Shown here: piece after piece, positions 1 through 8,432 of the stretch
How positions within the stretch are numbered: position 1 is the stretch's first letter
Layout: every line of letters starts with the position of its first letter
NCBI GenBank assembly: GCA_947489315.1
Contig: CANLCX010000002.1
Span: forward strand, 930,001-994,000
Length of the DNA: 64,000 nucleotides
Source: an uncultured Sphingomonadaceae bacterium
Lineage (GTDB): Bacteria; Pseudomonadota; Alphaproteobacteria; Sphingomonadales; Sphingomonadaceae
Direction: 5' to 3'
Made by a program: the position numbers and the translations under genes
Notes under the pieces: model-generated
What the model saw: the letters and a program-made list of their open reading frames with translations, nothing else
Told to the model about the DNA's origin: nothing
The model's database searches: none

Positions 1-138
1 CAAAACGGGGATACGGATAATTTCAAGCATGGGTGATAATTTACCTTTTATTCCAATTTTGTCGATGGTTAACTGCCCGATAACTCTTTTTCACTAAGGC
101 ACAAATATTGTTGAACGGCCTTTTGGAGAGGAAGACAG

Positions 139-1863
139 TTGCGCATTTTGTTAACTATTCTGGCGTTTTTTAGCCTGTGCGCACCCGCAACTGCAAGCGT
201 TCCCCTCGCCGATGAACTGTGCACCCTTGGAACCGCGGTTGAAGGCAACATATCCGAAATCTTGGCCGCAGGCGAGAAATTTGACTGTTCGAAAGACAAA
301 TATGATTTCTCTGGATCCAAGCTGTGGATGAAAATTCCCTTCAAAGCAGATTCAATTCCAGCCGGAGCGGTAGAAGTCCAGGGTGACAATAATGGACTGA
401 CTTCCATGGCCGTGCATTCCTTATTGGCCGATGGCAGCATCAAGTCCGCCTATTTTTCCGAACAGCAAGTCATCGATAGCTGGCGCCCCAAGGGTCATTA
501 TGGCCTTCCGATACCAGGATCGGAAGATCCCGTGACGCGCAGTCAGATCGAAACCGTTTATGTTTCGCTCGACAACCCAAGGGTGGCAAGCTCGATCACA
601 CTGGTAGAGCTAACATCGAAAAAGAAATGGGATGATCTGAAACTGCCACTATCGGCGATGTTTGCACTGTTATGCGGCATGGCAATCATGCCTTTCTTCT
701 ACAACACCTTTTTCTATGGCGCCCTGCGCCATAGTTTCATGCTGTGGCATAGTGTCATGATCATCGGGACAGTCGTCTATACATTTAGCTCTTCTGGTTT
801 GATCTTTTTGGCATTCCCCGAGACCAGCCTGACGACAAAGTTCCTGCTCAACTATTGGACATTGGCCATTGCGATCGCCGCCAGTGGTTTCTTTCTCGAC
901 CGATTTGTCGAACCCGGTAAAATTGCAAAGTGGCTGCGTTCACTGCTGTTGATCTCCGCCGTCCTGCCAGTTTTTGTGACTGCGTTCGTATTTCAAACCA
1001 TTGAAGGATATGACAATAATATCCGCAACTATTATCATGCCTCCTTCATCCCCTATTTATTCGTCGTTCTCTATACGATGCTTCATGCTTTGCGGAGAGG
1101 CAGCAAAGCTATCTGGTTTCAGATAGCCGCTTGGACACCGATTATTATATTTAGTTTCGACCGGATCGCGCGCGGCATGGATCTTTATATCGGGATTCCC
1201 GAACTCGATTATGGTCTCTATTTCGTACTGGTGCTTGAAACCATTATATTGGCCTTCGGTGTCGCCAACCGGATCTTGAAGCTGCGGCTAAGCCATGAGC
1301 ATACGCTTAAGAAACAAGTCGAACTAACACTGCTAGCCGAAACCGATGGTCTGACGGCAATCGGCAATCGCCGTGCCTTTGAAAAAGCGTTCAAACGCAA
1401 TCTGCACGAACGCAAATATCATCATCTCGCGATTTTGGACATCGACTTTTTCAAGCGGGTTAATGATCTCTATGGCCATGAAATCGGTGATGAAGTGCTC
1501 CGCTTGGTGGGACGAGAGCTCGCGAAAACCCGGCATTTCTCTGCAAGAATTGGTGGAGAAGAATTTGCGCTGCTGATGAAGCCAAATGAACGTGGTAGCC
1601 GCAAAAGCAATCCAGCGTCAGAGCTCACGAGCATCTGTGAAACTCTCATTCGGTCGGTTCATGCCAATGTTCCGGAAATCAAGCAGCCGGTTACCTTTTC
1701 GGTTGGCGTAGCCGCTATTACCAAGCGGACATCGTTAAAGTCCGTCATGGCCGTGGCTGATAAGCGCCTCTACAATGCCAAGAATAACGGCCGCAATCAG
1801 GTCGTTAGTTTTGATCTGTCCAACCTTGGTACCAAACCGGGGTCAGATGCCGCTGTCGTCTAG
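139..1863 (+). CDS. Membrane-anchored GGDEF diguanylate cyclase
   Basis: Probable diguanylate cyclase making the second messenger c-di-GMP from two GTP at the inner membrane. The 574-aa product begins with a signal peptide ending near ATAS (residues 1-20). A ~150-aa periplasmic region follows, then a cluster of about seven hydrophobic helices at roughly residues 170-385 (7TMR-DISM-like), then a C-terminal GGDEF domain. The active-site loop reads GGEEF at residues 472-476, so catalysis is expected. The inhibitory RxxD site five residues upstream is degenerate (KTRH), so classical product inhibition is unlikely. Translation starts at TTG 139, preceded by GGAGAGG; no ATG in a better place was seen. 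The gene is convergent with gloA, with only ten bases between them. The domain order is read from the sequence; the enzymatic role is known for the family; the periplasmic signal is unknown. Confidence 0.9.
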   Translation: MRILLTILAFFSLCAPATASVPLADELCTLGTAVEGNISEILAAGEKFDCSKDKYDFSGSKLWMKIPFKADSIPAGAVEVQGDNNGLTSMAVHSLLADGSIKSAYFSEQQVIDSWRPKGHYGLPIPGSEDPVTRSQIETVYVSLDNPRVASSITLVELTSKKKWDDLKLPLSAMFALLCGMAIMPFFYNTFFYGALRHSFMLWHSVMIIGTVVYTFSSSGLIFLAFPETSLTTKFLLNYWTLAIAIAASGFFLDRFVEPGKIAKWLRSLLLISAVLPVFVTAFVFQTIEGYDNNIRNYYHASFIPYLFVVLYTMLHALRRGSKAIWFQIAAWTPIIIFSFDRIARGMDLYIGIPELDYGLYFVLVLETIILAFGVANRILKLRLSHEHTLKKQVELTLLAETDGLTAIGNRRAFEKAFKRNLHERKYHHLAILDIDFFKRVNDLYGHEIGDEVLRLVGRELAKTRHFSARIGGEEFALLMKPNERGSRKSNPASELTSICETLIRSVHANVPEIKQPVTFSVGVAAITKRTSLKSVMAVADKRLYNAKNNGRNQVVSFDLSNLGTKPGSDAAVV

Positions 1864-1873
1864 CCAGCACAGC

Positions 1874-2314
1874 CTACCACTCACCGATATTTTCCATACT
1901 AGCCCATGGTTCCTGCACCGGCAGATTTTCGCCCGCCTGCAATAGCTCAACCGAAATATTATCCGGCGACCGCACAAAAGCCATATGCCCATCGCGTGGT
2001 GGGCGGTTGATCGTCACGCCAGCGTCCATCAAGGTCTGGCAAAGTTCATAGATATTGTCGACACGGTAAGCGAGATGTCCAAAATTGCGGCCACCATCAT
2101 AATCTTCGCCGCTGCCATCTTCGGCTGGCCAATTATGGGTCAGCTCGACCTCTGCAACGTCTTTTTGCCCCGGCGCAGCGAGGAAGATTAGCGAGAAACG
2201 GCCTTGCTCACTATCGTAACGACGTATTTCTTCTAGACCGAGGAGGTTGAAAAACTTTATCGTCGCATCAGGATCAGTAACGCGCAGCATCGTGTGTAGA
2301 TATTGGATCGGCAT
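1874..2314 (-). CDS. gloA: Lactoylglutathione lyase (glyoxalase I)
   Basis: Metalloenzyme of the VOC superfamily that isomerises the methylglyoxal-glutathione hemithioacetal to S-lactoylglutathione in the cytoplasm. The 146-aa protein has the usual two beta-alpha-beta-beta-beta modules. The likely metal ligands are visible: His in YLHTMLRV near the start, Glu in the middle strand (VAEVELTHNW), His in NFGHLAYRV and Glu in ISVELLQ near the end. I chose ATG 2314 because GGAG lies eight bases upstream; the in-frame ATG at 2332 has no ribosome-binding site. A metallo-beta-lactamase-fold hydrolase that could be a glyoxalase II-like partner is at 31092-31754, not adjacent. Length and motifs fit the family well. 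Confidence 0.92.
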   Translation of the reverse strand: MPIQYLHTMLRVTDPDATIKFFNLLGLEEIRRYDSEQGRFSLIFLAAPGQKDVAEVELTHNWPAEDGSGEDYDGGRNFGHLAYRVDNIYELCQTLMDAGVTINRPPRDGHMAFVRSPDNISVELLQAGENLPVQEPWASMENIGEW

Positions 2315-2424
2315 CGGGCGAACTCCATTCATCGCTATTCAGAAACGGTTCATCGCAGCTATAGCAAAGCCGAACCGGGTCGATGGAAACAGTTTAGAAC
2401 GCTTGGAACGAGAGGGAAAGAGCT

Positions 2425-3159
2425 ATGACTGATTATGTTGAAGGTACCAAATTTCTGGACAAGAAGAATAATGTTTTGCTGGTCAGCGCGGGCTTGCTGA
2501 CCATCGGTCTCATCGCCGGCGGCTATTTGCTCGGTGATGGCTTGCTACGCTCCAAAATGGCTGATCGCAGTGTCACCGTGCGCGGGCTCGCCGAACGAGA
2601 AGTGACCGCTGATTTGGCAACATGGACAATTGCTTACAGCGCCCAATCAAGCAACCTTCAAGCTGCACAAGCTGATATCGATCAAGACACCGCCGCGATT
2701 GGCAAATTTTTCACAGAGCTCGGTTTCAAAGCCGATGCACTGAAACCCACTGGCGCCAATGTGAACCAATATAGCAGCAATGGCGTTCCCCAATATACCA
2801 TTCGTCAGCGACTCTCGCTGCGGACCGATGATATTGAAAAAGCGCAAGCAGCCGTAGCGCGGCAATTTGATCTCGTCCGCCGCGGCGTTGTCCTCGAAGA
2901 CGGTTCCGGCATGAGCTATACCTTCACCAAGCTCGACGAGATTAAGCCGGAAATGGTCGCGGAGGCCACTAAGGACGCGCGCAAATCCGCCGAGCAGTTT
3001 GCCGAAGATAGCGGCACTGATGTCGGTGGGATCAAATCCGCAACACAGGGTTATTTCAGCATCAACAGCCGCGACGGCGATGGCGGAGGTTATGGCGTAA
3101 CCGACACGCCCTATAAAAAGGTGCGAGTAGTTACGACAGTGAATTTCTATCTCGATTGA
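2425..3159 (+). CDS. SIMPL domain protein (DUF541/YggE-like), membrane-anchored
   Basis: The 244-aa protein has a single N-terminal membrane anchor (about residues 17-37, VLLVSAGLLTIGLIAGGYLL). It is followed by a periplasmic SIMPL/DUF541 domain that opens with VTVRGLAEREVTADLATWTI, a hallmark of this family. Family members include YggE, linked to oxidative-stress tolerance, and BP26 of Brucella, which forms oligomeric rings. The biochemical role is not settled. The start at ATG 2425 is supported by GAGGGAAAG just upstream. The stop codon is ten bases from the next gene, so the two are probably co-transcribed. Confidence 0.85.
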   Translation: MTDYVEGTKFLDKKNNVLLVSAGLLTIGLIAGGYLLGDGLLRSKMADRSVTVRGLAEREVTADLATWTIAYSAQSSNLQAAQADIDQDTAAIGKFFTELGFKADALKPTGANVNQYSSNGVPQYTIRQRLSLRTDDIEKAQAAVARQFDLVRRGVVLEDGSGMSYTFTKLDEIKPEMVAEATKDARKSAEQFAEDSGTDVGGIKSATQGYFSINSRDGDGGGYGVTDTPYKKVRVVTTVNFYLD

Positions 3160-3170
3160 GCGGCGGGACT

Positions 3171-3953
3171 ATGGATATGAAAATACTCTTCCCTCTGGCG
3201 GCAGCTTGCTCGACCATTTCAATGGTGCCGCCACTTCAGGCTGCTTTGGATCCTCCGCTTGCCGAAGAACCAGAGGTAAGGGAACTGGCCGTTCAGACGG
3301 ACAATTTTTCTTTCAAATATAGCTACCCCAAATCTCTGATAAGCGAACCTGGTCTGGAACTTTATCTCGACCGAAAGGCGCAAGAGGAATTGGAAAAATT
3401 CACTAAGGAAGCCGATCGGGACCATGCTGATATGGCTTCTGACAATGATGGCTCGTTCAAACTGCTGCCCTATGAATATGAAATCAGCTGGAAAGAAATT
3501 GTCGAAATTCCTGACTTTCTGAGCCTGTCTCAGTTCTGGTATGGATTTTACGGCGGGGCGCATGGAATGACAGGGTCCAAAAGTCTGTTGTGGGACAAGT
3601 ATAATGAAAGGACAGTCGAACCGCTCACTCTGTTCACCAGCGCCACAGCATTGGACACGGCACTAAAAGCCGAGTTTTGTTCAGAACTAAACGCTCAACG
3701 GGCTGAAAAACGGGGACGACCCATTGCAACCGATAGCGATGACAGTTTCGAAAAATGTATCACTCCGTCTGCGCAAACCGTAATGCTGGGCTCGAGCAAC
3801 GGTCAAACCTTCGATACCGTAACCATCAACATAGGCCCGTACGCAGCAGGGCCTTATGTCGAAGGGGATTATCAAATCTATTTGCCGGTGACCGAAGCGA
3901 TCATCAATAGCGTGAAACCGGACTACCGCAAAAACTTCGCCATCAAGCGTTGA
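3171..3953 (+). CDS. Exported DUF4163/DUF3298-type protein
   Basis: A 260-aa protein with an N-terminal signal peptide (MKILFPLAAACSTISMV...LQA). It is followed by a domain with the typical layout of DUF4163 plus DUF3298: an early FSFKYSYPK strand, then the WYGFYGGAHGMTGSKSLLWD stretch, then EPLTLFTS. The Y-GG-AHG pattern is the strongest family mark. Related domains occur in the anti-sigma factor RsiV, where they bind lysozyme, and in many exported proteins of unknown function. A TTG at 3156 overlaps the stop of the SIMPL gene, but ATG 3171 or 3177 behind GGCGGGA is more likely. The 3' end overlaps the convergent LysR gene by eleven bases. Confidence 0.75.
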   Translation: MDMKILFPLAAACSTISMVPPLQAALDPPLAEEPEVRELAVQTDNFSFKYSYPKSLISEPGLELYLDRKAQEELEKFTKEADRDHADMASDNDGSFKLLPYEYEISWKEIVEIPDFLSLSQFWYGFYGGAHGMTGSKSLLWDKYNERTVEPLTLFTSATALDTALKAEFCSELNAQRAEKRGRPIATDSDDSFEKCITPSAQTVMLGSSNGQTFDTVTINIGPYAAGPYVEGDYQIYLPVTEAIINSVKPDYRKNFAIKR

Positions 3954-4824
3954 CCGTGCGCCCTTCAATCAAATCCTGATTCTCCAACAACGCCGCCGCC
4001 AGAAAGCGCATCAGCAATTTTATGCGCGGCGTGTTCTTGAGATCGGGATGGGTGAGCACCCAAAAATCGGCAACCGGAAATGGCGGTGGCGCGTTTGGTA
4101 CACGCATGAGATCGGGTTCCGGATCCCCCATGTAGCAAGCACCCCGGGTCATACCATGTCCATTCATCACCGCCTTGTGGCGCAGCGTAATATCATCGCT
4201 CAACATCCCTATTGGTGTGTCGGGAAACGGGCTGTCCGCAATCCAGCGCGGTAATCCTGATGGTGGCGGAGCCGCAATCCAACGCAGGTCTGCTGGCGCC
4301 GTTTTCTCCAGATAATCACGGCGACAATAATAGCTGAGCGCATAAGGAAAAAGACAGCGACCCACCAGATGATCTGGCGGTTTTGCAACGCCTCTGATCA
4401 CGACATCAGCCTCTGACCGATCGAGATCCGCAAAGCGATAGGTGCTTTGCATGGACAATGTTATACCCGGATATTGTCGGCAAAAATCGGCCAGATAATC
4501 CAATAATAGATATTGTCCCAGCACGTCCGGAATGGATAATGTTATCGGTCCGGACAGATCTGTTTCGCCCGCTTTTCGGCGGCGATCGGCGGAAAAGCTG
4601 ATCCCTTCCATTTCCTGTGCCGCCTCGACCAGCTGCACCCCCAGTTCGGTTTTCCGATATCCTCCCGCCGCGCGTTCAAACACCGCTTTGCCATAGCGCG
4701 CATTGATCACCGCCAGCCGCCGTGAGACGGTACTATGCGTTACCCCCAAAAGGGATGCGGCTGACCGAACCGTTCCGGATCGATCAAGCGCCAATATGAA
4801 TCGATAATCATCCCAGTTTTCCAT
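3943..4824 (-). CDS. LysR-family transcriptional regulator
   Basis: The 293-aa protein has an N-terminal winged helix-turn-helix (residues ~3-62, RFILALDRSGTVRSAASLLG then THSTVSRRLAVI) and a C-terminal periplasmic-binding-protein-like effector domain (residues ~90-280). This is the standard LysR layout and length. It is transcribed away from the lipoprotein gene at 4954. The 88-base gap between the two coding starts as first drawn (4824 and 4912) holds two copies of GGTGCAATATTGCACC-like palindromes (4826-4841 and 4891-4906). One copy sits two bases from its own start codon, which suggests strong autoregulation. The effector is unknown. The regulator probably controls the divergent gene, as LysR proteins usually do. 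Confidence 0.9.
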   Translation of the reverse strand: MENWDDYRFILALDRSGTVRSAASLLGVTHSTVSRRLAVINARYGKAVFERAAGGYRKTELGVQLVEAAQEMEGISFSADRRRKAGETDLSGPITLSIPDVLGQYLLLDYLADFCRQYPGITLSMQSTYRFADLDRSEADVVIRGVAKPPDHLVGRCLFPYALSYYCRRDYLEKTAPADLRWIAAPPPSGLPRWIADSPFPDTPIGMLSDDITLRHKAVMNGHGMTRGACYMGDPEPDLMRVPNAPPPFPVADFWVLTHPDLKNTPRIKLLMRFLAAALLENQDLIEGRTVNA

Positions 4825-4825
4825 T

Positions 4826-4841
4826 GGTGCATTATTGCACC
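4826..4841. promoter_or_regulatory. LysR operator O1 (candidate)
   Basis: Perfect palindrome GGTGCA-TTAT-TGCACC lying two bases upstream of the LysR start codon. A related copy is at 4891-4906. Duplicated, similarly shaped sites between a LysR gene and its divergent neighbour are the classic arrangement for this family. Binding is inferred. Confidence 0.65.
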
Positions 4842-4890
4842 ATCAGAGGAAGAAATACATCCACTATTTCGGCTGATATGGCTCTATTGA

Positions 4891-4906
4891 GGTGCAATAT
4901 CGCAAC
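4891..4906. promoter_or_regulatory. LysR operator O2 (candidate)
   Basis: GGTGCAATATCGCAAC, an imperfect version of the perfect palindrome 65 bases to the left (same GGTGCA left arm, degenerate right arm). It lies 48 bases upstream of the preferred start of the lipoprotein gene, where an activation site would be expected. Confidence 0.55.
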
Positions 4907-4953
4907 AAGGAATGGCCGAAGCCATTTCAAACATTGGTAAAGGCATCTTATTC

Positions 4954-5742
4954 ATGACGATCAATCGCACTTCCATGGCACTGGTTTCCCTATTCACTTT
5001 GGCGCTAACGATGCCAGCTTGCAGCACCATGGCGCAGCAAACAACATCAGCGAAAACTTCGGCACCGTCAGAAAATGCGCGACTGACCGTCGCCAAAGGC
5101 CAATATCTTTCGATCATCATGCCCGACCCAAAATCGGACGCGGATGCCAATGCGATACGCCAAACCTATTACCAGCAGGCGCTGCCACTCGGCGCAAGTT
5201 TCGGTCTGAAGCGCGAAGTCCAGATAAAAGTCGATAAAGCGGTGATCAGCGATTACAAACCATCGGGCCTCATATTCTTTTCCTATCCTGACCAAGCATC
5301 CGAAAAGCAATTGGCCGCTCAGCCCCAATGGCCCGCCATCAAAGCGCTGCGACCAAAGGTTTGGAATGAACTCAGAATCTATAGTGCAGCGGTTGAGAAG
5401 GATCTGGATCTGAATTTCGATCCTGCAAAATATTATACTCTGGTTGTCGCATGGACTGATCCGGAAAACCCGGATGACTATCAACGTTATCTGACGGGAA
5501 TCGAAAATGAAGTCCGCAACGCTGGCGGGCGCTTCATTTACAAAATGCACAATCCCAAGATGGAAGCGCATGCGACTGATCTAAAGGCACCCAGCCAATT
5601 GACCTTTGTCGAATGGGATGCCCCAGGTGGTTTTCCAAAAGTGCAGGCTACGGCAGACTATAAAGCCAGCGCACCTTATTTCCAGTCTGGCTTAACAAAG
5701 TTTGAGTTTTACGAGATGTCGGTAAACGGCAAAACGCAATAG
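4954..5742 (+). CDS. Lipoprotein with two alpha-beta barrel-like modules
   Basis: A 262-aa exported lipoprotein. The signal sequence ends in a lipobox-like MPAC (Cys near residue 23), so it should be lipidated and held in the envelope. The mature part reads like two consecutive ferredoxin-like modules of the DUF1330/dimeric alpha-beta barrel kind. The first starts near AKGQYLSIIMPDP; the second starts near KYYTLVVAWTDPENPDDYQRY and ends with KFEFYEMSV. I could not assign a substrate. ATG 4954 is preferred over 4912 because it places the signal peptide at the N-terminus and has AAAGG upstream. The gene is divergent from a LysR regulator with operator-like palindromes between them, so it is probably its target. 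Confidence 0.6.
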   Translation: MTINRTSMALVSLFTLALTMPACSTMAQQTTSAKTSAPSENARLTVAKGQYLSIIMPDPKSDADANAIRQTYYQQALPLGASFGLKREVQIKVDKAVISDYKPSGLIFFSYPDQASEKQLAAQPQWPAIKALRPKVWNELRIYSAAVEKDLDLNFDPAKYYTLVVAWTDPENPDDYQRYLTGIENEVRNAGGRFIYKMHNPKMEAHATDLKAPSQLTFVEWDAPGGFPKVQATADYKASAPYFQSGLTKFEFYEMSVNGKTQ

Positions 5743-5785
5743 CGAGGCGTTGATATCTTAAGGTTTTGCAGCAATATAAGATGGA

Positions 5786-6214
5786 ATGCCGGATCATATT
5801 GAACAGCCGCAGCAAAAGGCCGAGAAAGCCATCGTGGTCTTTGACGCGGAATGCATATTATGTTCGTCCAACGCGCAGTTTATATTGAAGCATGATCATC
5901 AGCGGCAGTTTCTGCTCGCACCGATGCAAGGTGACTATGGCAGCGCGCTTTACCGGAAATATGACATTGATCCGACCAATCCCGAAACCCTGATTGTTGT
6001 TCAGGGCGACAATCTGCTTCGCAACAGCGATGCTGTGCTCGCCCTCTATGCAGGTCTTGGTTGGCCATGGAAAATAGCGGCGATAGCGAAGCTGCTGCCC
6101 AAATTTCTGCGGGACCCGATCTATCTGTTAATTGCGCGCAATCGCTACCGCCTGTTTGGAAAACGCGACACATGCTGGCTTCCCGCGCCGGAATTTCAAG
6201 ACCGTATGTTGTGA
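5786..6214 (+). CDS. DCC family thiol-disulfide oxidoreductase-like protein (DUF393)
   Basis: A 142-aa cytoplasmic protein of the DUF393 family, named after the DxxCxxC motif. Here the motif is DAECILC at residues ~20-26, after a short hydrophobic strand (AIVVFDAE). The C-terminal half keeps the family pattern: a conserved DAVL helix (NSDAVLALYAGLGWPWKIA), PLFxRDPxYxxIARNRYRLFGK, then CWLP. The fold is thioredoxin-like by family knowledge; substrates are not established. The stop overlaps the GTG start of the next gene by four bases, so the two are translationally coupled. Confidence 0.85.
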   Translation: MPDHIEQPQQKAEKAIVVFDAECILCSSNAQFILKHDHQRQFLLAPMQGDYGSALYRKYDIDPTNPETLIVVQGDNLLRNSDAVLALYAGLGWPWKIAAIAKLLPKFLRDPIYLLIARNRYRLFGKRDTCWLPAPEFQDRML

Positions 6215-7845
6215 AGAAAATTCTGATTCTTGGCGGCTATGGAGGATTTGGCGCTCGCCTTTCTCATGAACTCGCGGCCCGTGGCCATCATATTCTGGTC
6301 GCCGGACGCAATCTTCAAAAAGCGGAGCATTTCTGCAAGACGACCGAAAATACCGAACCCGTGCAAGCGGATCGCAATGGCGATGTCGGGAAAATATTTG
6401 AACAACATCAACCGGACTTGTTGATCGACTCGGCAGGACCGTTTCAAGACAGTGGCTATCAACTTGTCCAACAATGCATTGCCGCCGCCATTCCCTATCT
6501 GGACCTTGCCGATGGCCGCGACTTTGTATGTGGCATTGGAACCCTGAACGATGCAGCGACTGCTGCTGGCGTGCCCGTAATTTCCGGCGCATCCAGCGTT
6601 CCCGCCCTGTCCGGCTCCGCTATTCGTCATTTGGCGGCTGAGGCCGGCCAGATTGAAGCAATCGAAATGGCCATCAGCGCTTCAAACAAAGCCACTGCCG
6701 GACCATCCGTTGGCAAAGCGATATTAAGCTATGTTGGAAAACCGATCAGGATCAGAGGTGCGGGGCAATGGCAGACCGGCTATGGCTGGCAAGACCTGCG
6801 TCATGTTCGTTTCACCTTAGCTGACGGATCAGGCATCGAAAGACGTTTGGCCGGACTGGCCGATATTCCCGACCTTGATCTCGTGCCCCATCAATTTGAT
6901 AATATGCCTGCTGTCATTTTCCGGGCCGGTACAGAGCTGGGGTTTCAGAACCGGGCATTGTGGCTAGCGAGCTGGCCAGTGCGATGGGGTTGGATAAGAT
7001 CGCTTGAACCCATGGCAAAGTTCCTACTCTCACTGCAAAATATGACACGCGCCTTGGGATCTGACGTTTCCGCAATGAAAGTGGAACTTTTCGGTTATGC
7101 GAACCATAAGCCCTGCAGAAAGACCTGGACGTTGATTGCAAAAGAAGGCGACGGTCCGCAAATACCAACCTTTGCGGCAACACTCTTGGCGGAAAAAATA
7201 TTGCAAGGACAAGCAAAAATTGGCGCATATGATGCCAGCAAGCTCCTCAGGCTCTCCGAATTTCAGCCGTTATTTGATCGCTATGCCATTACCCATGAAA
7301 CCCGGGCTCTCACGCCGCAGCCATCGCTTTACCAACACGTCATGGGGCCGGAATTCAAGCAACTACCGGCCAGCATAGAAAATTTGCATAGCGTCATTCG
7401 CAATGCGGGCTTTCATGGCACAGCACAGGTTACAAGCGGCAAAAACCCCTTGGCCCGCTTGGCGGCAAAGATTTTCGGATTTCCGTCGGCAGGCAGGCAT
7501 GATCTCCGCGTTCACATTCAAGTGGACGAAAAAGGCGAAACGTGGACGCGAAGTTTTTCGGGGAAAAATTTCTCTAGCCGCTTGCAAAAAACAGAAAGCC
7601 ATCTGACAGAGAGCTTCGGACCATTTCAGTTCCGGTTCAATCTGCCCGTCACTGCCAATGGACTTGCCATGGAAATGGCGGGCTGGAAATTCTGGCTTGT
7701 CCCGTTACCGCTCTTCCTTGCACCCCGATCACGGGCAAGCGAATGGGACGAAGATGGTCGTTTCCACTTCGATGTTCCCATTGCTTTGCCTGTTATCGGT
7801 CTGATGGTGCATTATCGCGGCTGGCTAAAACCTTCCGAGGGATAA
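6211..7845 (+). CDS. Saccharopine dehydrogenase-like / DUF4166 fusion protein
   Basis: A two-domain protein of 544 aa. The N-terminus is a Rossmann nucleotide-binding domain (ILILGGYGGFGARLSHELA followed by VAGR), as in the NADP-binding domain of saccharopine dehydrogenase-like proteins; IDSAGPFQDSGY is also typical. The C-terminal ~190 residues (from YQHVMGPEFKQLP) match the layout of DUF4166. I selected GTG 6211 because it gives KKILILGG directly at the N-terminus and overlaps the previous stop by four bases (GTGA). The longer open frame from 6061 merely runs antisense-like through the DCC gene. Substrate and reaction are unknown; such fusions are common next to DUF393 genes. Confidence 0.8.
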   Translation: MKKILILGGYGGFGARLSHELAARGHHILVAGRNLQKAEHFCKTTENTEPVQADRNGDVGKIFEQHQPDLLIDSAGPFQDSGYQLVQQCIAAAIPYLDLADGRDFVCGIGTLNDAATAAGVPVISGASSVPALSGSAIRHLAAEAGQIEAIEMAISASNKATAGPSVGKAILSYVGKPIRIRGAGQWQTGYGWQDLRHVRFTLADGSGIERRLAGLADIPDLDLVPHQFDNMPAVIFRAGTELGFQNRALWLASWPVRWGWIRSLEPMAKFLLSLQNMTRALGSDVSAMKVELFGYANHKPCRKTWTLIAKEGDGPQIPTFAATLLAEKILQGQAKIGAYDASKLLRLSEFQPLFDRYAITHETRALTPQPSLYQHVMGPEFKQLPASIENLHSVIRNAGFHGTAQVTSGKNPLARLAAKIFGFPSAGRHDLRVHIQVDEKGETWTRSFSGKNFSSRLQKTESHLTESFGPFQFRFNLPVTANGLAMEMAGWKFWLVPLPLFLAPRSRASEWDEDGRFHFDVPIALPVIGLMVHYRGWLKPSEG

Positions 7846-7848
7846 TGT

Positions 7849-8355
7849 TTAGCCCGGACAATCGCCCTGCCGCTGCGCGCCGATGTTCATAGCCAGTTTA
7901 GCGGTTTCGCCGCTGGCCGGGTCTTTGATGTTGAATGCCATTTCGCTATCATAGCCTTCAGGATTGGCTTTGCCGCTCATCCTGATGTCGATATCGCCCT
8001 TGCCGGTGCCCTTGCAGGTCATTTCCAGGTCGATGGATGTTGCCGATCCTTCGTCCTTGGTGGTTTCGCATTGACCGCCCAAAGCGCCAGACATTTGCTT
8101 GGCCGCTTCTTTCCATTGCGCGCCATTGTCATCGCCTTGCATACAGAACAGGCCACCTGTGCCGCCTCCAGCCGCTTGCTCCATCTGGATAATAGTATTT
8201 TTCTTGGCATCTTCAGTCATGCCGGGAAAGTCGAGTTCTGTGATTTTGACCGTCTGTTTATACTGACCAGCAGTCGGGCTGCCGTCTCCACCGCTACCGC
8301 ATGCCGCCAGCATAAGAGGAGCCGACAATAACGGCAGGAGAATTTTTTTGGTCAT
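7849..8355 (-). CDS. DUF3617 family lipoprotein
   Basis: A 168-aa envelope lipoprotein. The signal peptide ends in the lipobox LAAC (Cys ~19), followed by a Gly/Ser-rich linker. The domain has the DUF3617 pattern: GQYKQTVKITELDFPG near the start, a conserved FCM motif, a central GQCETTK and a Cys pair (MTCKGTGKGDI...QGDCPG). The family is widespread in Sphingomonadales with no known function. It is convergent with the saccharopine dehydrogenase-like gene, with three bases between the stops. Confidence 0.8.
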   Translation of the reverse strand: MTKKILLPLLSAPLMLAACGSGGDGSPTAGQYKQTVKITELDFPGMTEDAKKNTIIQMEQAAGGGTGGLFCMQGDDNGAQWKEAAKQMSGALGGQCETTKDEGSATSIDLEMTCKGTGKGDIDIRMSGKANPEGYDSEMAFNIKDPASGETAKLAMNIGAQRQGDCPG

Positions 8356-8432
8356 GAAAAAGTGCTTTCTGTAATTGGGTCAGACATTTCTATCGCCCGC
8401 CTGCAACATTGGGAAGAGCTTTGATGTAAATG

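Noticed and set aside
6061-6210. N-terminal extension of the saccharopine dehydrogenase-like protein
   Set aside because: It overlaps the DCC gene in another frame; GTG 6211 puts the Rossmann motif at the N-terminus and gives a four-base overlap.
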